Positions 25,413 through 34,033 of a DNA stretch of 48,218 nucleotides are shown in pieces. The stretch comes from Lysobacter sp. Root690 (GTDB lineage Bacteria; Pseudomonadota; Gammaproteobacteria; Xanthomonadales; Xanthomonadaceae), in the NCBI RefSeq assembly GCF_001427785.1, contig NZ_LMHM01000015.1:1-48218 (forward strand), in the 5' to 3' direction. Position numbers and translations under genes: made by a program. A model generated the notes under the pieces. It saw only the letters and a program-made list of their open reading frames with translations, did no database searches and was not told where the DNA came from. Position 1 is the first letter of the stretch. Each line of letters begins with the position of its first letter.

Positions 25413-28400
25413 ATGGTGCGTCGTCTGCGCGTGTTGCTGTTGAGTCTGGCCTGTACCGCCGCGCTGTCGGCGCAGGCGCAAGTCGCCGCGGGGGCGGTCG
25501 ACATTCCGGCCGGCGATCTGGTCGCGGCGCTGGATGCGCTGGCGCGGCAATCGGGGGTGCAGTTCGTGTACCGCGCCGATCAGCTCAAGGGTTTGCGCAC
25601 CGCGGGCGTGCGCGGCGCGATGCCGGCCGCCGATGCGCTCGACCGGTTGCTGCGCGGCAGCGGCTATGTCGCGCGCCGCGATGGGTCGGGGGCGATGGTG
25701 ATCGTGCAGGCGCCGCCGCCGAAGGCCGCGCCCGCGCCGCCGCGCACGCCGCCGGCGAGCGGCGGCGCCTCGGCCGAACCGACTTCGGTGACCGAACTGG
25801 AAAGCATCCAGGTCACCGGTTCGCGCATTCCGCGCGCGCAGATCGAAGGCCCGGCGCCGATCACGGTGATGACCGCGCAGGAGATCAAGGCCAACGGCTT
25901 CACCAGCGTGCCCGACGTGCTGCGCGCGATGACCCAGAACGGCGGCGAGACCCAGAGCCAGCAATCGGCCAGCGGCGCGGACTTCTCGCCCGGCGCGCAA
26001 CAGGTCGACCTGCGCGGGCTCGGTCCCAATCACACCCTGGTGTTGGTCAACGGCCGCCGCATCGCCGACTTTCCGATGCCGTTCAAGGGCCGCAGCAATT
26101 TCACCGACATCTCCAACATCCCGCTGGGCATGGTCGAGCGGATCGAGATCCTGACCGGCAGCGCCTCGGCGATCTACGGCTCGGACGCGATCTCCGGCGT
26201 GGTCAACTTCATCCTCAAGAAGCAGGCCGACGGCACCACCGTGGATTTCCGCATGGGCGACAGCACCCGCGGCGGCGGCGAGTCGTTCAACCTCAGCGTG
26301 TCCAGCGGCTACAGCAACGAGCGCTTCAGCGCGATCTACGGTTTCGAACTGCAGGCGCAGAACCCGCTGTGGGCCTACGAGCGCGCGCGCCAGGACTCGA
26401 CCAAGGATGCGCCGACCGAATCGACGCGCGCGGCGCGGCGCGCGTTCCTGCGCACCAACTTCGACGACGAATACCTCGATCCGGGCGCGGCCTGCGCCGG
26501 ACTGGCGCAACTCAATGGCGGCACTACCTATCGCGCTTCGCGCCCGGGCTGGGGCGCCGACGGCGAGGACGGTTATTACTGCGGCAGCGACGAGTCGATC
26601 GGCTACGGCACCATGATCAGCAAGCGCAAAGGCGTCAACGCGTTCGCCTCGCTGGGCTATCGCTTCGACAACGGCAGCGAGTGGTTCGCCGATCTGCAGA
26701 TGGGTTACCACGAGCTGTCGATGTTCCGCGACGTGGGCAGCTGGAGCTATCAGGCGCCCGACGGCAACGAGGACGGCTATTTCTTCAATCAGGCCACCGA
26801 TCAGGTCGAGTACTGGCAGCGCCAGTTTTCGCCGGAGGAAATGGGCGGCCTGGATGCCGGCACGATCCGCAATCGGCAGAAGACACTGAGCCTCACGACC
26901 GGCTTCAAGGGCCGCTGGGGCGAACACTGGGATTGGGAAGCGGCGTTGAGCCATTCGCAGTACCAGTCCACCATCAGCTGGCCGCAGATCGTCGCGTCCA
27001 AGGCCAACGATCTGTTCCTCGGCCCGCAACTGGGCACCGACGACGACGGCCTGCCGATCTTCAATGCCGACCCCGAGCGCCTGTATCGCCCGCTGACCCG
27101 CGCCGAGTACGACGCGATCGCCGCGCGCACCGTGTACCAACCCAAGTCGCGCACCGATACCGCGTCGGTGACCCTGACCAACACCGAGCTGTTCACCCTG
27201 CCGGCCGGCGCGGTCGGTTTCGCCGGCACCCTGGAAGTCGGCAATCAGAGCTACAACCTGCGCCCCGATCCGCTGGCGACGCAGTACTACTACTACAGCT
27301 GGCGCGATTCCGACGGCAAGGGCAGCCGCGACCGCTGGGCGGCGGCCGGCGAGCTGCGCCTGCCGCTGTTCGACAAACTCAACCTCAGCGTCGCCGGCCG
27401 GTACGACCAATACCGCTACGGCGGCCACGACATCGACAAGTTCACCTACAGCGCCGGCCTGGAATGGCGCCCGGTCGAATCGCTGCTGCTGCGCGGCTCC
27501 TACGGCACCGCGTTCCGCGCCCCTGACCTGCACTACGTGTTTTCCGGCGAAGGCAACCTGGAATCGTTCGGCGCCGACTATTACCGCTGCCGCACCGAAG
27601 AGCCCGATTCGGATCTGGGCGATTGCTCGTACTCCGACGAAAACCTAGTGGTGACCCGCCGCGGCAACCGCGAACTTGAGCCCGAGACCAGCACCGCGTG
27701 GACCGCCGGCCTGGTCTGGTCGCCGATGGCGAACCTGGATTTCTCGATCGACTACTTCAACATCGAACTGCGCCAGCAGGTCCAGGACCTGCGCATCGAC
27801 GGCATCCTGCAGGACGAAGCCAATTGCCGGCTGGGCCGGCGTCCGGACGGCAGCGCGGTCGACGCGGCCTCGCCGACCTGCGTCGATGCGCTCGCGCGCG
27901 TCGGCCGCAACGACGACGGCGATCTATACAGCATCTACATCAACCCGATCAACATCGCCCGCGAACGCACCAACGGCATCGACTTCAACGCGCGGTATCG
28001 CCTGGAAACGCGCTTTGGCAGCTTGCGCTTCAACGGCAACTACAGCTGGGTGCGCGAACACGAAAGCCAGCAGTACAGCGGCGACCCGGTCGAGGACCAG
28101 TTCGCGGTCAACAGCGGTTTCGACATCCCACGCAGCAAGGCCAGCGTCAGCGTGAGCTGGGACAAGGACCGCTGGACCGCGACCTTGCACGGCGAGCGCC
28201 TGGGCAAGCTGCCGAACTACGATTCCTACAACCAGTCCTACGATCCCGACGACGGCGGCAGCCCGTGGGTCGGCGCGACCTACCGCTACAACGCCTCGGT
28301 GCAGTACCGCTTCACCGACCACGCCCAGTTGTCGCTGGCGGTGACCAACCTGTTCGACAAGCTGCCACCGAAAGACGCGACCTACACCAGTTATCCGTAC

Positions 28401-28481
28401 TACGACGTGTCCTGGTTCGACACCGTCGGCCGTCAGGTGTACCTGCAGTACACCCACAAATTCGGCGGTAGCGCGCTTTAG
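25413..28481 (+). CDS. TonB-dependent outer-membrane receptor with STN signalling domain
   Basis: The 1022-residue precursor begins at the ATG at 25413, after GAGGGGA, with a signal peptide ending near AQA (22). Residues about 28-98 are an STN domain (VDIPAGDLVAALDALARQSG). A proline/alanine-rich linker (100-125) leads to a TonB-box-like region (LESIQVTGSRIPR, 129-141), the plug (about 145-260, with LVNGRRIADFP and VERIEILTGSASAIYGSDAISGVVNFILKK) and a 22-strand-type barrel. The C terminus ends FGGSAL rather than the usual aromatic residue. The STN domain marks it as a transducer working with the FecR and sigma proteins encoded upstream. Its ligand is unknown; neighbouring genes point to cyanophycin-derived or other isoaspartyl peptides. 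Confidence 0.95.
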   Translation: MVRRLRVLLLSLACTAALSAQAQVAAGAVDIPAGDLVAALDALARQSGVQFVYRADQLKGLRTAGVRGAMPAADALDRLLRGSGYVARRDGSGAMVIVQAPPPKAAPAPPRTPPASGGASAEPTSVTELESIQVTGSRIPRAQIEGPAPITVMTAQEIKANGFTSVPDVLRAMTQNGGETQSQQSASGADFSPGAQQVDLRGLGPNHTLVLVNGRRIADFPMPFKGRSNFTDISNIPLGMVERIEILTGSASAIYGSDAISGVVNFILKKQADGTTVDFRMGDSTRGGGESFNLSVSSGYSNERFSAIYGFELQAQNPLWAYERARQDSTKDAPTESTRAARRAFLRTNFDDEYLDPGAACAGLAQLNGGTTYRASRPGWGADGEDGYYCGSDESIGYGTMISKRKGVNAFASLGYRFDNGSEWFADLQMGYHELSMFRDVGSWSYQAPDGNEDGYFFNQATDQVEYWQRQFSPEEMGGLDAGTIRNRQKTLSLTTGFKGRWGEHWDWEAALSHSQYQSTISWPQIVASKANDLFLGPQLGTDDDGLPIFNADPERLYRPLTRAEYDAIAARTVYQPKSRTDTASVTLTNTELFTLPAGAVGFAGTLEVGNQSYNLRPDPLATQYYYYSWRDSDGKGSRDRWAAAGELRLPLFDKLNLSVAGRYDQYRYGGHDIDKFTYSAGLEWRPVESLLLRGSYGTAFRAPDLHYVFSGEGNLESFGADYYRCRTEEPDSDLGDCSYSDENLVVTRRGNRELEPETSTAWTAGLVWSPMANLDFSIDYFNIELRQQVQDLRIDGILQDEANCRLGRRPDGSAVDAASPTCVDALARVGRNDDGDLYSIYINPINIARERTNGIDFNARYRLETRFGSLRFNGNYSWVREHESQQYSGDPVEDQFAVNSGFDIPRSKASVSVSWDKDRWTATLHGERLGKLPNYDSYNQSYDPDDGGSPWVGATYRYNASVQYRFTDHAQLSLAVTNLFDKLPPKDATYTSYPYYDVSWFDTVGRQVYLQYTHKFGGSAL

Positions 28482-28488
28482 TTACCCG

Positions 28489-28526
28489 CTTCCCGCCGCA
28501 GGGATGGCGGCGGGAAGCTTTTTCTT
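28489..28526 (+). terminator. Intrinsic terminator after the TonB receptor gene
   Basis: CTTCCCGCCG at 28489-28498 pairs exactly with CGGCGGGAAG at 28508-28517, and CTTTTTCTT follows. It starts 8 bp after the receptor stop codon. Confidence 0.93.
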
Positions 28527-28605
28527 GCGGGCAAGAGGGCGGTTGATCCTTGGAGCGAGCGCATCGGAATAGCGACGGCCGATCCGCTACGCGTGCATGC
28601 TCTTG

Positions 28606-28644
28606 CCGATTCCCGATTCCCGATTCCCGATTCCCGATTCCCGA
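28606..28644. repeat. Heptamer tandem repeat (CCGATTC)n
   Basis: About 5.5 perfect copies of the same 7-bp unit found at 1-52. The array ends 5 bp before the stop codon region of the minus-strand methyltransferase gene, again at a gene's 3' side. Confidence 0.95.
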
Positions 28645-28648
28645 AGCC

Positions 28649-29416
28649 TCACCCAGCCGTGCGCGCGACCACGAAGATACGGCGGAACTCGAACCAGGTC
28701 GTGCCGTCGCCGCGCGGCGGATAAGCGCGATCGAGCATCGGCGCCAGTTCGTCGCGAAACCGCTGCCAATCGGCGTCGTTCAACGCCGACCGCACCGGCC
28801 GCAGCGCGGTGCCGGTGATCCACTCCAGCACCGCGTTCGGACCGGACAGGCGCTGCACGTACGTGGTCTCCCACGCATCGACCATGCAGTCCTCGCTGGC
28901 CAGCAGTTCGGCGTACTGCCGCGGCATGTCGACGGTATCGTCCTCGCGCAAACCGACATCGGCCAACTGCGGCGACCAGGCCGCGCTCGCCGCGAGTTCG
29001 CGGGTGAGCGCGTGCGAGGGCGCGTCGAAATTGCCCGGCACTTGAATGGCCATCCAGGCACCCGGCGGCAGCTCGCGCGCCCAGCGCCGCAGCAGGTCGC
29101 GATGCTCCGGCACCCATTGCAGCACGGCGTTGGAAATCAGCACATCGGTGTCGGGTTGCGGCGTCCACGCGCGCACGTCGACCAACCGCGCGTCGATGCC
29201 CGCCGCGCGCGCCGCCGCGACCATCTCCGGCGAGTTGTCGCTGGCTTCCAGCGTCGCCCGCGGCCAGCGCTGCGCCAGCGTGCGGGTGAGGTTGCCGGTA
29301 CCGCAGCCCAGGTCGACCACCCGGCGCGGATGCTCGGCGCCGATGCGTCCGACCAGATCGAAGAACGGCCGGCCGCGCAGGTCGGCGAAGTCGAGGTATT
29401 TCTTGGGGTCCCACAT
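28649..29416 (-). CDS. tam: Trans-aconitate 2-methyltransferase
   Basis: This 255-residue cytosolic enzyme matches Tam along its length: the start [20 protein letters not shown], the SAM-binding motif [20 protein letters not shown] (residues 33-52), the second acidic strand [20 protein letters not shown], and the C-terminal [16 protein letters not shown]. Tam methylates trans-aconitate, a spontaneous product of cis-aconitate that inhibits aconitase, using S-adenosylmethionine. It stands alone. The heptamer repeat array sits directly after its 3' end. Confidence 0.93.
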   Translation of the reverse strand: MWDPKKYLDFADLRGRPFFDLVGRIGAEHPRRVVDLGCGTGNLTRTLAQRWPRATLEASDNSPEMVAAARAAGIDARLVDVRAWTPQPDTDVLISNAVLQWVPEHRDLLRRWARELPPGAWMAIQVPGNFDAPSHALTRELAASAAWSPQLADVGLREDDTVDMPRQYAELLASEDCMVDAWETTYVQRLSGPNAVLEWITGTALRPVRSALNDADWQRFRDELAPMLDRAYPPRGDGTTWFEFRRIFVVARTAG

Positions 29417-29724
29417 GGCGTCGTCCCGTCGTCGCGTCGGCGATCACTATAAAGACCGGGTTTGAAGACCGCGCGACGGCAAACGCCAGACGCCGCACAT
29501 CGACGGGCGGTCGCGCCATCGGGTGCGTGGTCGGAGCGATCGCCGTTCGGTCGTGGCCGCTGGTTCGTCGCTTACTCCAACGGCACGGGCTTCACCGGGC
29601 CAGCGTCGTGGCATTGAGCGATCAAGTTATCCGCCCGCGGGCGCCGTGGAGGTGGTCGCCGGTATCGGTCACACTGGCGGCGAGCCGCGCAAGGCCGGTG
29701 GCGCTCCACTCGCGGAGAAACTTC

Positions 29725-30603
29725 ATGACGATGCAGATCGGTTTCATCGGCCTGGGCGTAATGGGCCAGCCCATGGCGCTCAATCTCGCCCGCGCCGGCA
29801 TGGCGCCGGTGGTGTGGAACCGGTCCGCCGCCGCGTTGGCGGCATTGGCCGAGGCCGGCGCGCGCGTGGCCGACAGTCCGGCGCAGGTGTTCGAACAGGC
29901 GCGGGTGGTGATCGCGATGCTCGCCGACGAGGCCGCGATCGACGCGGTGCTCGGCCGCGGAACGCCGCGGTTCGCGACCTATCTGCGCGATCGCATTCTC
30001 GTCCACATGGGCACGACCTCGGCCGAGTATTCGCGGGCGCTGCAAGCCGATATCCGCGCGGCCGGCGGCGGCTATGTCGAAGCGCCGGTGTCGGGGTCGC
30101 GGCTGCCGGCCGAGGCCGGTCAACTGGTGGCGATGCTCGCCGGCGACGAAGCCACGGTGCAGCGGGTGCGACCCTTGCTCGCGCCAATGTGCAGCCAGAG
30201 TTTCGTCTGCGGCGCGGTGCCCAATGCATTGCTGATGAAGCTGTCGGTGAATCTGTTCCTGATCACGTTGGTCACCGGACTGGCCGAGTCGGTGCATTTC
30301 GCCCAGCGTCAGGGCCTGGATCTGCATCAGCTGCAGGCGATCCTGGATGCCGGACCGATGGCCAGCGCGGTGTCGAAGATCAAGCTGGCCAAGCTGGTCG
30401 ACGGCGATTACTCGGTGCAGGCGTCGATCGCCGATGTGTTGAAGAACAATCGTCTGATCGCGCAGGCCGCGCGCGACGCGGGCATCGCCTCGCCCTTGCT
30501 CGACGTGTGCCACGCCCTGTTCGGCGAAACCCTGGCGCAGGGCCACGGCGCCGTCGACATGGCCGCGGTGGTGCGGGCGATCCAGGCGCGCAGTTCGGAC
30601 TGA
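29725..30603 (+). CDS. NAD(P)-dependent beta-hydroxyacid dehydrogenase
   Basis: The 292-residue enzyme belongs to the 3-hydroxyisobutyrate dehydrogenase-related family. The nucleotide-binding motif is [21 protein letters not shown] near the N terminus. The substrate motif includes [18 protein letters not shown], and the catalytic lysine lies in [14 protein letters not shown]-terminal helical domain follows ([26 protein letters not shown]). The family includes glyoxylate/succinic semialdehyde reductases, so the exact substrate cannot be named. Starts at 29725 or 29731 are both possible; GGAGAAAC precedes the first. The 29417-29724 gap shows nothing else. Confidence 0.92.
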   Translation: MTMQIGFIGLGVMGQPMALNLARAGMAPVVWNRSAAALAALAEAGARVADSPAQVFEQARVVIAMLADEAAIDAVLGRGTPRFATYLRDRILVHMGTTSAEYSRALQADIRAAGGGYVEAPVSGSRLPAEAGQLVAMLAGDEATVQRVRPLLAPMCSQSFVCGAVPNALLMKLSVNLFLITLVTGLAESVHFAQRQGLDLHQLQAILDAGPMASAVSKIKLAKLVDGDYSVQASIADVLKNNRLIAQAARDAGIASPLLDVCHALFGETLAQGHGAVDMAAVVRAIQARSSD

Positions 30604-30609
30604 GTCCGC

Positions 30610-31023
30610 TCAGCCGCGAGGCCGGTCGAGCAAGGCGACGAATTTCTTCGGCGCCAGCACGCAATAACTTTCGACGATCAACTCGGCGATCTCATCCCAA
30701 TCGGTGTGCGCGTCGATCGCGACGCCGACGATGTCGGCGAACCACGGCGGCTTGAAGAACGGCGTCCGGGCGAACTTCGGCGCCGCCAGCCGCGCGATCG
30801 GCAAACGAAACGTCAGCACCGGCAGCGGCCCGTCGCTGCCGGCCGCGTGCGCGTACGCCGGCGGCCAGCCGCGGTCGATCATCACCGCGTGAGCGAAATT
30901 TTTCTTGCCGATCATCCAGCGCACGCCGGTCCATGCGGATTCTTCGTGCACCTCGGGCAGGCCGAGGCAGATGGCGTTGAGTCTGGCGAGGATTTCGCTC
31001 GGAACGCTGGCGTGTTCGCTCAT
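30610..31023 (-). CDS. MmcQ/YjbR family protein
   Basis: The 137-residue protein matches the YjbR/CyaY-like fold: LNAICLGLPEVHEESAWTGVRWMIGKKNFAH at the N terminus and WFADIVGVAIDAHTDWDEIAELIVESYCVLAPKKFVALL at the C terminus. Family members resemble double-wing DNA-binding folds, but their function is unsettled. The ATG at 31023 gives the standard start; the longer frame upstream is arginine-rich. It converges with the dehydrogenase gene, with six bases between the stop codons. The 31024-31369 gap beyond its start holds no gene I can support. Confidence 0.9.
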   Translation of the reverse strand: MSEHASVPSEILARLNAICLGLPEVHEESAWTGVRWMIGKKNFAHAVMIDRGWPPAYAHAAGSDGPLPVLTFRLPIARLAAPKFARTPFFKPPWFADIVGVAIDAHTDWDEIAELIVESYCVLAPKKFVALLDRPRG

Positions 31024-31369
31024 CGGGGCGGCTCGCGGTTGCGGGTTCAACGGCAGTGTCGATCTACTTGGCCGCATGGCGGTGTGCCAAAGCCGCATAG
31101 CCATCCGAGCCGGCGACACTTTGTGCCGCATCGTCAGCCGCGTCTACAACAGCGAAGCTTCGGCTATGTACTGGCCGAAGCTATTCCGAACTGCGCACGA
31201 ACAGTCCGGGCAGCTGATCATGGTTCAGCCGGTCATCGTCAGCACAACGCGATGCCGACTCTCGGTGGCCGAGTACATCAATTACCGAAAGATCCAGAAT
31301 TGCAGCACTTGAAGCCCGCAAGGTAGCCGGAGGTCATTCGACCGACGAAAACGGCCGCAGATTCAACCG

Positions 31370-31759
31370 CTATGCAGCACTAGCTAGCCGCGCCGACCGA
31401 TCCATGAAGTACCCAACGATCGCCCCGATCGCGATCGGCACCAGCGCATAGAGCGGGATGAACACCAAAGCGATCGCCGCTTGCGCGTCCGCCGCCAGAT
31501 CCAGCGAGTAATGGGCGAACGCGAGAAAGCCGAAGCCCAGCAGCACGGGCGCCCATAAGGACGACGGACGCTTGTAGAGGAAGCTGACGGCGATGATGGC
31601 GCCCCAGGCGATGGCGTTGAACGCCCCCATGAACAACCAGGCGCCGATGCCGTTGTCCGTGTATTGCTGAAGCCAGCCGATGCCGCGCGGCACACGCGCC
31701 GCATACGGCAGCAGTATCCCTACCAACATCACGAGCAGTCGCGCCTTGCGCATCGTCAT
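31370..31759 (-). CDS. Small multi-pass membrane protein of unknown function
   Basis: This product of about 129 residues has four hydrophobic helices: LLVMLVGILLPYAARV, AWLFMGAFNAIAWGAIIAVSFL, LWAPVLLGFGFLAFAHYSL and AAIALVFIPLYALVPIAIGAIVGYF. No family motif is recognised. Three starts are possible at 31768, 31759 and 31753; the middle one has an AGG at suitable spacing. It resembles small inner-membrane proteins common in Xanthomonadaceae, without a known role. Confidence 0.75.
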   Translation of the reverse strand: MTMRKARLLVMLVGILLPYAARVPRGIGWLQQYTDNGIGAWLFMGAFNAIAWGAIIAVSFLYKRPSSLWAPVLLGFGFLAFAHYSLDLAADAQAAIALVFIPLYALVPIAIGAIVGYFMDRSARLASAA

Positions 31760-31933
31760 GACGACCATCCTGGTTGCGATCCGCCCCCGAAGGGGAATGG
31801 CCGGATTCTCGACGGGACCACGGAGGGCGTCAATCGGAACTGCGTGGCGCCGCGCTCAATTCGCTGGATCCGCGCCGTCCGTGCAAGCCGATCGCCATTT
31901 CGAATTGTTTTTGGCCGACCTGTCCGCCAGACG

Positions 31934-31961
31934 CAAGAGCCCCGCCGAAGCGGGGCTCTTG
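31934..31961 (-). terminator. Stable UUCG-type terminator hairpin
   Basis: CAAGAGCCCCGC at 31934-31945 pairs exactly with GCGGGGCTCTTG at 31950-31961 around a four-base loop, which reads TTCG on the minus strand. It lies 43 bp past the end of the small secreted protein gene. No long T-tract follows, so termination is inferred from the stem. Confidence 0.75.
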
Positions 31962-32004
31962 CTGGATCATGTTTCGGCTAACCGAGCGGCCGCCGGCGCC
32001 GCGA

Positions 32005-32286
32005 TCAACCTTCCGGAAGGTCGCATTTCATCCGCGCATCGATATGAAACGGCTTGGGCACGTCGGGGTTGGGGCTCTTCTGCTCGCCATCGATCTTGAA
32101 CGAATCCGGATCGGGCTTGCCGCCGCGCTCGGTGCAGGCCGCGGTCAACTTCTCCTTCACCGAGGCCATGGCGCTGTCGCGAGTCGCGCCGGATGCGCTA
32201 TTGGTCAGATTGACCACTTCCGCGAACGCGGTCTGGCTCATGCCGAAAGCGACACCCATCAGGGCGATCACATACCACTTCTTCAT
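32005..32286 (-). CDS. Small exported protein of unknown function
   Basis: The 93-residue precursor has a clear signal peptide (MKKWYVIALMGVAFGMSQTAFA) preceded by the strong ribosome site AAGGAGAG. The mature part of about 70 residues is hydrophilic with two cysteines (TAACTERGG and MKCDLPEG), so one disulfide in the periplasm is likely. I do not recognise the family. It stands alone with its own terminator. Confidence 0.85.
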   Translation of the reverse strand: MKKWYVIALMGVAFGMSQTAFAEVVNLTNSASGATRDSAMASVKEKLTAACTERGGKPDPDSFKIDGEQKSPNPDVPKPFHIDARMKCDLPEG

Positions 32287-32960
32287 GCCTACTCTCCTTA
32301 GTAAACGACTTTGCTGCGCGTTGATGCTAATGCGGCGGTTGTTGAAATCATGTTATCCAGCGTCCGTCGTCAATGCGGCGTAAAGGGTTGGGCTGAACAA
32401 CCGATACGCGGCTTCGTATTCAGGCGAGCGGCTGCGGATCCGATGACGCTCGTCGAGCGCGGGAAGGTACGATCTGTCCTGACGATGCCATCGACAATCG
32501 CCGAATTTCCAGGTGTTTTCTGGCGATTGTCCGGCGCATTCGTTCGTGGACCAAACTGCATAAGAAGCCGGCGAAGTTAAAGCGGTGTTACACAATCAAG
32601 AGCGTATGTACTCGCCTTCTTGATAGAAAGACAGATTGAAGGTGTTCTTAATGTGCCAATCGTCAAGCCATGCGCGAGTAGCGAGAACATCACGCTGCGA
32701 GCATTGTTGTTCGAGCCTTCGAGCCATCGCTTGAGGTCACAAGATGGCGGACGACCGTTATCGCTTCGACGGATGCACTTGAACGGTCTGTCGCGATTCA
32801 CGCGATCGATCCACGCGTTCGATACGCACAGGCTCAGCAGGTCGGCATGACCACCGGCCAACGGATATCCCGCTTAGCCAGGGCAAGCGTCGTGCACCTG
32901 AAACGTGGCAAATAGCGACGCCATGCCCCTGCCCGCCGGCTCGATCCACCCCCGAAGCTT
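32287..32960. other. Lower-GC gap without a recognisable gene
   Basis: This stretch of about 670 bp is visibly less GC-rich than its surroundings. Several short frames exist on both strands, but none has a ribosome site plus a recognisable motif or codon use like its neighbours. One 9-bp inverted repeat, ACAATCGCC/GGCGATTGT, lies at 32494-32502 and 32522-32530. It may be a decayed foreign insert. Confidence 0.5.
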
Positions 32961-32977
32961 TGCACTAAGATGGTGCA
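32961..32977 (+). promoter_or_regulatory. NtrC-type binding site at the ntrB start
   Basis: TGCACTAAGATGGTGCA matches the enterobacterial NtrC consensus TGCACYA-N3-TGGTGCA at every defined position, including the outer TGCAC/GTGCA arms. It abuts the ATG of ntrB at 32978. A TAA inside the box (32966-32968) is in frame with ntrB, so no start farther upstream is possible. The site implies autoregulation by NtrC. Confidence 0.8.
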
Positions 32978-34033
32978 ATGCCCGCCCACCCCCAGCCCGC
33001 GCCCGACCTGAGTCTCGACAGCCTGACCACGCCGCTCGCCTGGAGCGATGCGGGCGGGACCTTGAGCGGCTGCAATACCGCGTTCTCGCGCTGGTTCGGG
33101 ATCGGCGCGCGGCGCTTGCTCGGCTGGCCGCTGGCCGGCCTGGACGCGGGCGACGGCCGTCTGGCGCTGGCCCTGTCGCGCGAAGGCGGCGACGAGGCGC
33201 CGCTGCGGATGCGGCGGATGCGGCTGCGCTACGCCGATGGCGAGGAGCGTTTCGCCGACCTATGGTTGAGCCGGCGCGAGGGCGGCGGCTGGTTGTTGGA
33301 AGCGCATCCGGTCGACGAGTTTCCCGGCGACGATCCGGCCTTGCTGCTGCCGTCGGCGTTGTCGGCGTCGCTGAAGGGGCTCGCGCACGAGTTGCGCAAT
33401 CCGCTAGCCGGGCTCAAGGGTGCGTCGCAGTTGTTGGCGCGGCGGGTCGACGATGCCGATTCGCGCGAGTTGATCGGCTTGATCGACAGCGAGGTCGAGC
33501 GCCTGACCGGTCTGGTCGATCGTCTGCTGACGCCGGCGCCGCCGCGGCCGCACGCGCCGTTGAACATTCATGCCGTGCTCGAACGCGTATTGCGTCTGGC
33601 CGAGGCCGACGCGGGTTGGGCGGTGCGGCTGGTGCGCGATTACGACCCGAGCCTGCCCGAATTCGCCGGCGACGCCGATCGCCTGATGCAGGCGGTGTGG
33701 AATCTGGTGCGCAATGCGATCGAGGCCGGCGCGACCCACGTCAATCTGCGCACGCGCATCGAACACGGCGTGCGCATCGCCGATACCTCGCATCCGATCG
33801 CGCTGCGCCTGGAGATCATCGACGATGGCCACGGCGTGCCCGACGAACTGGCCGAGCAGCTGTTCCTGCCCCTGGTGTCCGGTCGCGCCGAGGGCAGCGG
33901 GCTCGGGCTGGCGCTGGCGCAGCAGGTTTCGCGCGAGCATCGTGGCTCGCTCGCGTATCGCTCGCGGCCGGGCCACACCGTGTTCACCCTGCTGTTGCCG
34001 ATGCATATCGAAAGCGAAGGAGACGCGGCATGA
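32978..34033 (+). CDS. ntrB: Nitrogen-regulation sensor histidine kinase NtrB
   Basis: The 351-residue cytosolic kinase has an N-terminal PAS domain (about 15-115), a phospho-acceptor H-box with His137 (LAHELRNPLAGLKG), an N-box (WNLVRNAIEAGA) and G-boxes (DDGHGVP, GSGLGLALAQQ). No membrane helix is present, as expected for NtrB/GlnL, which phosphorylates NtrC under nitrogen limitation and is controlled by PII. The upstream in-frame TAA fixes the start at 32978, directly after an NtrC-type box; no Shine-Dalgarno is visible. The stop overlaps the ntrC start in ATGA. No glnA, glnK or amtB is in the neighbourhood. Confidence 0.95.
   Translation: MPAHPQPAPDLSLDSLTTPLAWSDAGGTLSGCNTAFSRWFGIGARRLLGWPLAGLDAGDGRLALALSREGGDEAPLRMRRMRLRYADGEERFADLWLSRREGGGWLLEAHPVDEFPGDDPALLLPSALSASLKGLAHELRNPLAGLKGASQLLARRVDDADSRELIGLIDSEVERLTGLVDRLLTPAPPRPHAPLNIHAVLERVLRLAEADAGWAVRLVRDYDPSLPEFAGDADRLMQAVWNLVRNAIEAGATHVNLRTRIEHGVRIADTSHPIALRLEIIDDGHGVPDELAEQLFLPLVSGRAEGSGLGLALAQQVSREHRGSLAYRSRPGHTVFTLLLPMHIESEGDAA

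Noticed and set aside
21213-28481. Lasso-peptide isopeptidase cluster
   Set aside because: FecI/FecR/TonB plus an isopeptide hydrolase recalls lasso-peptide loci, but no lasso precursor, B or C proteins, or prolyl-oligopeptidase-type isopeptidase is present.
30905-31312. Plus-strand frame between the YjbR and membrane-protein genes
   Set aside because: It overlaps the YjbR gene start, has no ribosome site and no family features.
32353-32861. Two minus-strand frames before ntrB
   Set aside because: No ribosome site, no motif and unlike codon use; may be fragments of a decayed gene but cannot be supported as coding.
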